This document shows, piece by piece, positions 23,081 to 34,600 of a stretch of 64,000 bases of DNA; positions within the stretch are counted from its first letter, which is position 1; every line of letters begins with the position of its first letter. This DNA is from Pyrocephalus nanus (Eukaryota; Chordata; Aves; Passeriformes; Tyrannidae). The notes beneath the pieces are model-generated. The model was not told the DNA's origin and made no database searches. It was given only the letters and a program-made list of their open reading frames with translations. The stretch spans positions 35,489,866-35,553,865 of the forward strand of contig CM076261.1 of NCBI GenBank assembly GCA_038380795.1. Direction: 5' to 3'. Made by a program: the position numbers and the translations under genes.

Positions 23081-26000
23081 CACTATAATTTTTTATACAG
23101 TTATAACCATGTTTGTAACTTTCCACTCTGTTCTGTCCTCCATTTCTTCCCCCATAAGCATGTAAGCTGACTGTAATTTTCCTAACTTTCCAGTTTCTTT
23201 GATTTTACCCTCAGTCTTCCCCACAATTGGTTTATACTATTGTTCAGGTAAGTTAAGATCAAAATTTGCTTGTTCATCTGACTTCTAAACATTCTGCCTA
23301 TAGAGTAATATAGCTATTTTATTATGCTTATAGTTTAAATGAAGAAATATATAGGCATATTGATGCACATTCAGAAGTAAACCACTCACATGTAAACCAC
23401 TTAGCACAATTGATCTAGAACAAAACTGTATCATCATCAGTGAACTTAAAAGAACACAAAAAGTCGATTTGCATGCCTCTTGCTCCATTCCAGATATTAA
23501 ATAAATGGATCAAAATTAAAATCAGAGAGGAAAAAAAACCCCTTCTATTTAACTACAACTGCTCAGAAAACTTAGTTTTCTGTTTAGTCCTCCCCTTCTC
23601 ACCCTCTTTGAGTGACACATTTGACTGATTTCAGTCATAGAGTAATACTACTGTGATTCTTTAATTGTGCTCTGTGTCGCAAAAGGATAAAGCATTTTTA
23701 GAGAATTATGAAAAAGAAAGAATGAAAAGGGTATTAACACTTACAAGTATTAATAAATAGAATGTTTCTTTCCAGAGATGTTTTAAGAGACTTTCATTTA
23801 TGATGTAAGAATATGTCCTTTTCAGTTAGCCAACCTATATCATTAAGAAAATATTTCTGCAATGAATAACATCATTGAGACCAACTGAACTTGTTTTATC
23901 ACTGATTATTTTAATATTTTCTTTGAAAATGGCAGTTTTTCATTCCACTGTGGTATGGAAGAAAGGGGGAGGGGAAGAAAAAGAATTTTCATTCCCAATT
24001 TATGTAACATTCCCTTCAGCTCATAAATAGAGGAATCAATTACCTCAGAATCTATATGAAGATAATTTTGCCTTTGCAGATAATGAACTGTTTTTAGTGA
24101 TGAAACTGAAAATGAATCCATTACTAATAATGAGGCTGAGAATGTAATAGATTTATACACCACCTCTTCCGGCAAAGACACCACATAAATCATAGGGTAA
24201 ATAAACAGAGAAAGTCAAGGACAGTGAAACCACAGAAAATATACCCTTGTATAATATAAATGTACAGGAGATGGTGCTTGAAAGTTTAAGTTCATATTAC
24301 TAGCCTGTATCTTGGAAAGAAAAAGATTGTTCTGTGCTATAGGATTTAATCTGTTTTGTAAATTTCAATTGCTGAATTTAATATGTTAGCAATCCATTAT
24401 ATAAATTAGTAGTCCATATTCATGGACACCTGTTACTAAAATTTCAGCATAATATATGTTCTTTGGCAATAAATGGTTTATTAAAAAAAGGATGTTTAGT
24501 ATTCTTAACAAAAAAAGAATATGGGAGAGCACATGGATATTTCCCCCCCCTTATCTGCAAAAGAACCACACTGCTTGCTTAAAAACCAAAAAGAATTAGT
24601 TTTCCTGACTATGATTTTCTGCCCTAAACCTTAGGGGCAGTCAGGTGATACAAAGGTGATCGAAAGGATGAGAGCCAAGGTTTACAGACTCATTTATGCT
24701 AAGAGCAGAGGCACCAGTTGTATGTCTGCGTATATTAAGCCTAAAGGCTTGCAGTGAATGAGTTCTTTTGAAAAAGTATTCATTCTTTATTTAAAAATTT
24801 CAAAAAATGTGTCAGTCTTCATTCCATTGATATTTTGGCTGTTTGACCACGAGTGAAAATTGGTCTTTTGTGAAATTTTTGAACATGATTGGTTTTTCTC
24901 AGATATTAGCTAAGTCTATTAACTTTACAGTCAGTATTTTCTCCTGTGGCCATGATAGTATACTACGGTTAGACATTTTAATTTTTTTACAGATACTGTT
25001 CATCTTACCTAACTGGAATCTTCATAATTTCTGAACTAATAACGAAATATTTTCCAGAACAGTCTCCAGACTTTCAGTAGCTTCATAATCTATGGACAAG
25101 TGACAAGTGTCTCTGACTGCATTCCTCAGATATTCAGTGTTTTTAGTTCTTAAGGTAATCATCTTAACTGCTTGCCTCTCAAGAACTTTCTGATGTACTA
25201 ACACAGGCAACATTTACTGCCAGTTGTGCCACTCTTTGTTTCTTCCCTGATGAGGAAAATATTAAATAGGTGAGATTTAAAATATCCAGTGCCTTACTAT
25301 ATGCTTTCCTTATACAGAATAAAGGAATGAACAGCAGAGACCAAATATTAGATTTTTATTTTGGTTTTACTACAATTACAAATCTTTTACTTTAGTAGAG
25401 ATGAGAAACTGTAGTTGTACCAGTGGTTTTAACACCCTAATATTTAGATCATATTTGAAGGAAATTTTAGTTGTGTAAGGGCTTTGAAAATAGTAACCTT
25501 CAGATTGATTTGGCTCTTCATTGAGTTTGGTGTAAGGAGTCTAAGGGGTCTAGTGAAGATTTAAGATATTTTCACTGGAACATTCCATTACTTAGGAATT
25601 TATTAGGAATAAATCCATCGATGTAACTAAGATGATAAGCTATGCATTTCCATACATACATAAACATAAATAAGAAAACAGAGAAAAATGCAGCAATTTC
25701 TTCAGGAAAAAAAAAGATACATTTAAAAGACTGTTTAAAAGAAGGATGAAGGAAACCTTCATTAGATCGAAGTACCTGAAAAATCTTCTATAGTTTTCCA
25801 AAAAAAAGACCTAAATATACATTTTTCAAATGAATAAGTTTATCTGATTTGAAGTAAGATGCTAACTATATTCAAGGCCTTTGAGCATTCAAATACAATG
25901 CAACTGAATTACTTCTGTGTACAATATCATAATGCTTACTAGTTTGGTTTCTCAGACATTATCTAATAGAATAGGATGGCCTTTCTTAAGGAAGTAAAAA

Positions 26001-27374
26001 GAAAGTGTCATTATTCTTGTTGTTTCTAAATGTTTATCTATCCTTGAAAGTGTTATTGATAGACAGAAATGGAAAACTAAAGTAGCTTCTCTGTTATGTA
26101 CAGTGGAGACTGAGATCTCAAAGAAAAAGTAAAATACTTAATTACCTGATTATAATGAAAAATACTAGGCTAAAAAAAAGGAAATTCTTAATGGTTATCA
26201 TGAAATTGTATTTGTATTACCTGAATCCTAAGAAACTACAAATCTCAAAAGAAATACTATTAAACACTGGAGGCGATGCCAATTTCTTTATTTTTTCCTC
26301 ATATACCTCTTATTTAATCATTTTTTAAGTTTTCTGTAGGTTTATGAATCTTGATTATTTCAATAAGTACTGTGTTCCTAAATAAATCTTTACATTTAAA
26401 ACACTGTAATAATGTTCAAAATTCTCCCAGTTCCCTATAATACCCACCATTTTGCAGCAATAAAGGCAGATCAGCTCTCGGCTGACAGCTTTTTCACATC
26501 TCTGTGTTGTGTGTCCTTCTTCTCTGGTGTTTACAGTGTGTGGCTTTGCCTTCAAGCCCCTGAGTATTGCCTTATACCATTCAGAGGCAAGGTCAAGAAC
26601 CCTGATGCTGGTCTAGTCCCTTCCAAGCGACCAAAACCGTGTCAGGTTAGCGTCTGAATGCACACACACACATCGTCGTACACATAGAGGCAGTAAGCTT
26701 TTAGCTGAAATCATTTTTAAAACAGATAACGAACATGACTTCTTAGTAAAATTATATTTTTAAGCCACGATAATTGACAGTCAGTAGGTAATTGTCCATG
26801 TCTCAGATAACCAAGATGCATAAAAAGTTGTTATATCATCAGCACATCTGAGAAACTCTGGGAATAGGAGTTCCAAGAAAATTTGCCTATATCAATGTTT
26901 ATGTCACTACAGTGTATTCTCTTTAAACCTGAAATACATATTTTTGTAATAAAAAGTATATAATCCTACTTTTTGGGGGTAGTGTTTGTGACAGATAGGG
27001 TAGGGGTTTTAATTTGTTTGGGGTTCTTTTTGTTGTTTTGTTGGTTTGGTGGGTTGGTTTGGTTTTTTAAATCAGTTTCTTTTATCTTCAGAAGAGGTAC
27101 ATATTTACCAAGTTGAGATGGGTACACTGACTGGAACTGAGAAATATCTCCAGTGTACAGAAGTGCACAGCACAATTCATTCTGCTTCTTCCTTCTTTCT
27201 AAAACATTGCTATTAGTTTTGTTCTCTTCTTGAGGCACTGTCAACACCATTGACTGCCTCTTCTCTCTCTCTGTGGCACACGGAAGCCACAGTTGGTGGC
27301 TGGTTTAGTTATATTTTATCAAGTCTTAGTGGATGGGAGACATTGTCTTACTTGTGGGGTATGTGATATTGCAC
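23081..27374. other. Unannotated A+T-rich DNA
   Basis: No transposon or gene recognised in 4.3 kb apart from the T/G tract at 27000-27068. Minus-strand frames at 23906-24193, 25022-25213 and 26966-27250 lack recognisable motifs; the last runs through the T/G tract. Confidence 0.5.
27000..27068. repeat. T/G-rich low-complexity tract
   Basis: ttgttgttttgttggtttgg and gggttggtttggttttt words, lying about 310 bases upstream of the RTE-like fragment. Confidence 0.8.
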
Positions 27375-28052
27375 CATCAATTTATTGTTATCTAAGATAG
27401 GAACATACAGAGCCGTTGTACTGTCTACTCTTTTATATGGATCTGAATCATGGGTCATTTACCACCACCACTTGCGTCTCTTAGAATGCTTCCATCAGCG
27501 CTGCCTCCGTACAATCCTAAACATCCACTGGACGGATTATGTGACCAACATGTCTGTCCTTGAACAGGCAGCAGTCACGAGCATTGAGGCCATGCTGCTG
27601 AGAACACAGCTGTGCTGGGCAGGGCACGTCTCCAGCATGCAGGACTTCCGCCTCCCTAAGATCGTGCTCTATGGGGAACTTGCCACTGGCTGCTGCAAGA
27701 GAGGAGCCCTGAAGAGGAGATATAAGGACTGCCTGAAACAATCCCTCAGCCTTGGCCGTATTGATCACCACCATTGGTCTATCCTGGCCTCCAATCAGGA
27801 GGCCTGGAGACACACCATCTATAACGCTGCTGCTGCTTTTGAGAACACACGCAGGATCACTCTCGAGGAGAAAAGACAACGCAGAAAGAATCGCGTCTTG
27901 TCATTATCTCCTGGGGAGTCTTTCTGCTGTGCCTTCTTCAACTGGACTTGTCTATCTCACATTGGCCTTTTTAGCCATCAGCGTGTTTGTAGCAAGCGTG
28001 GGTAGAGCCCTTCTCAAATCTTCATTCGAGAAGCCTAGCCATGATGATGAAG
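27375..28052 (+). mobile_element. RTE-like (non-CR1) LINE, 5'-truncated 3' end
   Basis: The element contains the open frame at 27385-28005 and a short 3' tail ending in atgatgatga at about 28040-28050, the trinucleotide-repeat tail common in RTE-type LINEs. The domain order and the tail differ from CR1. RTE-type LINEs (for example AviRTE) are known in some bird lineages and are restricted in distribution, so the clade matters, but assigning it needs a phylogeny. The 5' boundary is set just upstream of the open frame because nothing LINE-like was readable before it. No target-site duplication was found. Confidence 0.7.
27385..28005 (+). pseudogene. C-terminal part of a LINE reverse transcriptase (RTE-like)
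   Basis: A 206-codon frame opens at a TTG, with an in-frame stop 21 bases upstream, so it is a truncated internal segment and not a natural start. It encodes the region after the RT catalytic core of a non-LTR retrotransposon. In order: YRAVVLSTLLYGSESW (residues about 8-23), CFHQRCLRTILNIHW (35-49), QLCWAGHVSSMQDFRLPK with the following YGEL (75-98), an RYKDCLK block, a W..LA....WR segment and a basic LEEKRQRRK stretch. The final 35 residues (SHIGLFSHQRVCSKR) look like a one-finger Cys/His motif typical of this family, with the first cysteine pair disturbed. The catalytic YxDD box is absent because the copy is 5'-truncated. No in-frame stops in 206 codons suggests a fairly recent insertion. 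It is not expected to make a functional protein. Confidence 0.75.
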
Positions 28053-31000
28053 GTAGGAACACAACTTGTACATCAGACGATATGAAAAAGGTAGATCTGA
28101 TCTTTTGCATGTGTTTTCATGTTACACAATAAGATCTGTGAGATTAGCTCAAAGCTAGGCAGCTTGCAAGAATTAAGATTCCTTTATTTTTTCTCAAGCA
28201 ACAGAAAAATCCTCTGTTAACTGGACTCATTATTAAAGTTTGAAAGTATATATTCTATGGAGAAGTTGGTTAATTTTTTTACAGGAGCCAATAACATCTT
28301 TGTATATTAGTTAGAGAGTAATTTTATTAAAATTTTGTACAACTTTTGCTCATAGATCTTATCCTCTCTTTGTTGTATTAGAGTATTTCAACAGCTTCTT
28401 AAAAACTGACAGTTTTACAGCTTGCTTTAGTCTCCCTAACTGGAATACTGATACTATTTCCAAACAAAAAACCATGTCACTTCCATTTATAATATATTAA
28501 TTGTTTTTAAAGGTAAAAAAAAAAAAAAAAAGATGATTTTTGCTTGTTGATGACTATTTCCAGGGTCTTAAAAGATGTATGATTTTTTTTCAGAAAAGGA
28601 TCAGTGGAAATAAATGGATTTACAACATTTCATCTGTATTTCTTCATATTCCTTCCCTTATTAATTTTTCAGCTTTTTAATTAGATCAGATCTAAGAGTT
28701 TCACTTTGATTCTATATGAAATTAAAGACCACTTAATCACTTGTTCCAGGGCAAGTGCACTTCTCTTAAGCAACATTTATGTTAATTTTTTCCCAGACAT
28801 GATTTTGCTGCCATTCACTAGCATGAGGTTCATTTGGCGCCTTTTGAAGACTTCCCAATTATGTGGAGTTTCTGAACATATGACTATTAAATGAAAAATG
28901 AATAATAGAAGGCAAAGTACATGAAATTCAAAGCAACTTTGAACTTTTTTTTTTTTTTAAATATGTCTTTGTCTGAATTCTACCATTGCTGTACATGCTT
29001 TTTGGACTCATGTTCTATGTCATTCCTTTTAGAAGGCATAAAATTGAAAGTGTTTTCATTCCTTTCCTTGCAGCCAGCTTGGCAGAACACCTCCAACAAT
29101 TGTCCAACACAAGTGTTAACCATGAGAGGATAAATTAATTCATTTTTTCATAGGATGGAATCAACCTTCAAGAAAAATATTTTTTAGGAAACCATTGACT
29201 ACTTTTCTAGCTATGTAGTGGAAACATTTTCAGTGTACCAAACACTTCATAGGGGTTCTAAAATTTTGTGTTTGATCCTCCTTTTCTGAAACTGATTGAT
29301 TCTTTTTAATAAGGAATGTATGTTTCTTTTTTTTTTCCTCAGTCAGTGCTGTGCATGCAATTTCTTATCTGTCGGAAACCACAAGACTAAAGATAGTTGG
29401 CATATATACTTAAAAAGTACTTTGGTTAGAAAAAGAATGCATAAATCTGAATTTGCTCTTTCCTGTACCTTTCTCTCTGTTGAATTATTCATTCAGAAAG
29501 TGGGGAAAACAATACTAGAATTAGTGTTGGAGACAGAAATGCTAACCCTTTCAAGAAGGCTGGAGTTTTTATTAACATGCATTGACCTCAAATTGTTTTT
29601 TTATGTTGTTAGCACTACTATATGGCAAAGTTGGCTTAGAAGAGACTACTTGGAAATTAGTGGTTAACCATTTCAGTCAGTCCCTATGTCAAAACTGGGA
29701 GCTCACAAACAACATATATTTCATCCCAAGAAGACATGAGCTAGCCTGAAATCACCACGTTGTATCTCTGATAGAAAGGTTTACTTTTACTTTGAAAGCA
29801 TCCAATACTAGTTATGATGTATTTTTCTTCAGTGCATTAAGTAAATACAGAGCTGAATCCTCCCCTTTCTAAACACAGTACAGCAACCTCTTTGGTACTA
29901 TCAGTAAATGGGCAGAGTCTGCAGACAATTAATTATGAGTTCTAAGTGATAACTGAAGTTCTTTCACAGAGTTATTTCTTTGCTAAGCAATATTCATTTA
30001 TTTTTACAAAATTTATAGTTAACTTCTGTCTCTTACTTGGCATTGCTCCAGCAACCAAATCTGGATCCAAGGAACACCTTCTGATGAAGTCTCAGACATG
30101 TTTTTGTAAATGCTGAATGAGACCTTATTTTTTAACTTCAGATTTTACAGGAATTACTGACTTTTTTATGATATCTATTAAGAGTTGAAATTTGCTGTAA
30201 TATAATTTCCGTTGATTTCTTTTGTTTGAGAGAGATACTGTTTTGCATGGACATTTCAGAAGAAAAGGAATGGAATAAAAAACTGTGACAGAGATAATTA
30301 TGGCAGCTGAAAAACTGTATTAATACAAAGCTTTTAATTTTTACTCATTTACTATTATAATTTTATTGTGGAATTTTACGGGATTACAGCATACATTCCC
30401 TACAATATATGCATATTAATAAATCTCTTTTATAGATTTAGCACTGTACATTCAAAATAATGAGCAAATGGGCATTGGTATTATTTTCCTATTTTGGTCA
30501 CTGAAAGATTTCTCTTTATTAAACTCTACATTGTAATTGTAATTAACTGGACAGATGAAAATTGCAGAATAAGCCTTTATTTCCCAGGCAACTAAAGACT
30601 TAAGTACAGGACTGTGTAACCAGAAGAGCTAGGTACTGTGAATCAACTGATCCACGGTAATTTTGTGTGCCTCCATTTTCCCATGACAATTGTGAAGTGA
30701 CAGGATATAGGAAATGTGTCTGCCCTTGGTGCAGAGGGGTTTTATGAGTTGCTGTGCATCAGATGACATACTGTAATATGGTACTTCACAGAAATTTATT
30801 ACACTTGAGCATTTCAAAGTTAAATTGTATAGTACAGGAAAGGACTTATTTTGGAACTTAATTGTAAATCTCTGATAATTCTCTTTGAAATATTTTTTTG
30901 CTATTTTATATTTGCTGTTTTACTAAACATATCATGTCATGAGATATTTTTATTATGCTTTATTTATGCATAAATTATCAATTTATTATTTTCATTTCCC

Positions 31001-31320
31001 TGGATTTATGAAGCCATACGTTACCTTATTATTGTAAACATTTTCTGCTTCCTCCTTAATTGTGAAAATATTTCCATATTTGTTGTCAGTCAGTACTTCC
31101 AACTGTTTATCAAGCAAACTTAGTTTAACTGTAGGTTAATCTGCCATCTGGATCCTATATTCAGGTGTGGAAATTTATTAGAACTGTACTGTATTATCAC
31201 AAAAGGTGATGAAATTTGTCCTAATTTGATCACAAAAGGTGATCAGTATTTGTCCTATTTGGTTTTGTAACTTAGGAAGAAATCAATATTCAAGCTGTCA
31301 TAGAGAGAAGTTGCCAGGAA
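28053..31320. other. Unannotated A+T-rich DNA
   Basis: No recognisable exon or repeat family. It holds a poly-A run at 28513-28531 and a 33-bp tandem duplication at 31196-31261. A 123-codon plus frame at 29296-29667 has no recognisable domain and a composition typical of chance. Confidence 0.5.
31196..31261. repeat. 33-bp tandem duplication with internal inverted repeat
   Basis: Two adjacent units begin atcacaaaaggtgat (31196 and 31229) and both end in tttgtccta. The second unit contains gatcac and gtgatc as an inverted repeat around aaaag. Confidence 0.85.
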
Positions 31321-31326
31321 AGAGCT

Positions 31327-31681
31327 GAGTTCTTGATGACATCCACCCCGTTCCAACAGACTAGTTTAATCTGTTCTGGACTGGAAGGCTAAAGAAGCAA
31401 TAGACAAACCTTGCCCCATTGCTGCTAACTTCTCACCCTCATAACAGACTTAAAGTCTGGGAAACCAGAGGTTGATAGAAAAAACGTGTGGAACCCCCTA
31501 GTTTGCTGTAGGTATGGAAGGAATCAAGGAGACTGGGCTAGGGCTGTTATTAGAGTCCACAAGTGTCTTAAACAAGTGGTATTGGGAAGTGCACAGGTGC
31601 CACAGACGAGACAGAGCTCTCCACTGCTCTACCCATCCTGGCAAGCATTTAAAAAAAAAAAAAAGAAAAAAAAAAAAAAAG
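31327..31681 (+). mobile_element. Possible retroposed sequence with poly-A tail
   Basis: A tract of about 30 bases of almost pure A (31650-31680) follows about 320 bases of sequence that is richer in G+C than its surroundings. aaagagct occurs just before (about 31318-31325) and again at the end of the A tract (about 31678-31685), which could be an 8-base target-site duplication. The body was not recognised as any gene or SINE. Chance is a real alternative, since the repeat includes A residues from the tail. Confidence 0.25.
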
Positions 31682-34600
31682 AGCTCATATATCACTAAGT
31701 GATGTAGGTCTTGTTTTGTACCCAGCTGACATCAATTCCCCAGTTATACAAAGAGATAATCAAAAAAAAAAAAAACAAGTAAAGTGAAGGTAAGCCTAAC
31801 TGCTGATTCCTGGATCAGGAATGCCAAAAAGCATGAATATTAGTAACATAAGAAAGGACAATTTTAACTTCTTATTCTAGATGAAGAACAAACGCTTATT
31901 TTCTTGCTAGACTCTGAAACATACAGAAATTCTGCATTTAGTAGAGTAAGATTATTAGTTGGACGAAAAGGGCAAAAATATGATGTTTTATAATCCTTTC
32001 AAGTTGCTTGCTGTAATTTTTGTACTTTTCTCTTTTCACAGTTCTCTTACACCACTGTAGCATAAAAACATCCAACAATCAATGGTGAGGGAATTTCTCC
32101 TAAATTAAATCATACTCATTAGATTATTTTAAAGCAGTTATTTTGTTGCAATTCATTTTTATAGGTTTCATAACTCCTTTCAGTGCTCTAGTGCTTCAAC
32201 TCAAATGACAGATGTTTTCTGCAACAGATATTTTATTTTGAGGAAATGTGTTTTTCAGAAAGTTTTCTGAAACTGTGACGTGAATAAAAAATTTATATCT
32301 GTGACCTTGGGAGCTGGGCTCTGTGTCTCAGGTTTTCTTGCATATAAATGTTGAGCATTAATACTAAGATTAAAAATGTTCTTGTTATAGTACTCATTTC
32401 AGTGATGATGTAGTCAGTCTTCTAGTGCAGATTCCTGCATCATGTGAAGTAGCTGGAAAAATGAGTCTTCAGGTGTCTGTATGCTCTGGGCACAGGCAGC
32501 ATCATCACACCTGGAGTCACAGGGGATGTGAGCGGACTATCTGTCAAAGTCACAGCCAGGTCATGTGGCATCTCTGAGCAAGCCTTTTTGAGAGACAGCA
32601 ACATTTGGGAGGGTGGGAGGAGATGGACAAGAGGAAGAAAAGGACATTACTGGGGACAAAGTGTTTCCTTAACTAATTTTTTTTTTTAACTGTTTGCTTT
32701 CTTTTTTCCTAATATCTGAGTGGATTATAAGAAGTTTTGTGCCAATTGGCAGTAATTAAACAAAAAAAATTCCACAAATTAGGGCCTTTTTGCCTGCAAC
32801 AGTTTGTACGTTGCACATCTCTTGGTTTCAGTATGTCCAGTCTCAAATGTCATTCAGTAAAATGGGGTGAATGTTACCACCGTTTTCCTTAGACAATCTC
32901 AAAGTAAATTCATGAATGTTTTGCAAGACAGAGAATGTGGGTTAAGCACTGTCAAAAAAAACTTGCTGAAGCAATGAGTAATTCTGTTCTGCTGTCTAAA
33001 GCAAAGAGGGTCAGAGAACAAGTAGTACATAAAGCTAAAGTAGATAATGTTCTAGACCATTGTTTTGTGATAATAAAGGAATGGACATGCTAGTAAAAGA
33101 TGTCCAGTGACAGCTGATCTTTTAGATGTATGTACTCTGAACTACCCTCTCTGTTGAAAGAATGAAAATATTTTTCTTCATAGGTTCATAGTTAATTTCT
33201 ATATAAGTTGATATTTGTGATTTTTCTCCCATGTAAGCAGGCACTGTCATCTTTCTATCAGATTGTATTTTCATCATTAAAACTTATGTTTATATTGTTA
33301 GTAATCCTGACACATTTTTGAGTATGCACATGTACTCCGTTTTCCAAGTGAAGCTCTCAGCAAGCCCTCCGGCTACTCAAAATAGCTCTTACATTTTAGT
33401 TGGTGGAGAGAGTGAGTTAAACATGATAATTTCGCTTCAGAATTGAGCCTGTAGGAATATATTCAATTCACAGACCACACACAATCATTTTCTTGCTGAT
33501 GTTCTGCTCTGTTAAGGGGGCCTGCAGCAATGTCAAATTTGATAGTGTTCCACTCTCCAAAGCATGGGCAAAGTGATTCAGATAACAAAAGACAAGGAAG
33601 CACTCTGAATGAGCTGTGGAGACAGAAATGAGTAGAAATAGCTCTGTTTCAGTATAGGCAGAGTGCCTTGCTCTGCAGTTCTCATGTGAATTGTGACTTG
33701 AAAGTCATGACTTGAAGGACTGCAATCATGCTGTTTCAGGGATTATTTTGTTTTGTTGTAAGCCCATTTGTTAATAAAGAGCTTGGTATCTCTAAGGTGA
33801 AGCTAATGGCATTTTTTTAAAAAAAATTAATCTACAGTGCAAAAGAATTTTACATTTAATGAATAGGCATTTAGTGATAATTACCAAATTTTCACCTCAT
33901 TGGAAAATAGACCATTTTACAACTGAAAGCATAATTTTATATTTCTGACATACCAATATTCAGTATGCGCAGAAAATCAGTGCCATTTTGCCAAAATACA
34001 AAATAATTGGTAATTATCATCTGAACCTTCTACAGCACTTCAAGAGGGACTAAACAGGAAAGGTTTGCTACTTGCTGCCGTATGAAAATGCGTTGGTCAC
34101 AGCTATATTTTTTCTGAATCTTGTGTCATACTTACACAAAGTGCATATGCACAGGTATGCAATCTAGAAATACCTACATCTTTTTTCTATTTTTCTGAGT
34201 CTAATAACATGAGGATTTAATTAATTATGTTTCTTTCACATATTTAAACTATTTCCTGATAATGTTGATCCCACTGATAATTCACTTGAGGTAAATGAGT
34301 TTGAGTGTTACTGTTCATGTGAAGTAACAGACATACTTTTATTTTTTTTCTTTTTTTCCTTAAGGCTTGGCTATGTATAAGGATTCCTCTGACACATGTA
34401 AGAGCAAGTTTAGGAGAGACTGAGTCTCTCTGTGGATTCTGGAGTGACAGTATACAGGGTCAAGGATCTTGTAGTACTGTGTATTTGGTTTGAGAAGCAT
34501 CACAGAGGTTAATGGGTTTCAGAAGAAGCATAAGAGTAGCTTTTGTGTGCAGAAGAGAATAGAAATGAGAAAGAGTCCCTTGATATTTAGAAAACATAAA

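Noticed and set aside
27517..27879. 120-codon minus frame
   Set aside because: Antisense shadow of the LINE reverse-transcriptase frame.
28256..28280. 19-base exact match (tatggagaagttggttaat) between about 28.26 kb and 61.44 kb
   Set aside because: No similarity on either side of the match, so it is not a repeat copy.
29296..29667. 123-codon plus-strand frame
   Set aside because: No recognisable domain or splice signals; hydrophobic, low-information composition. A few frames of this length are expected by chance in 64 kb on six frames.
32850..32920. agtaaaatggggtgaatgtt resembling the tail of a MIR-type SINE
   Set aside because: Only about 20 bases fit and no tRNA-derived head is visible.
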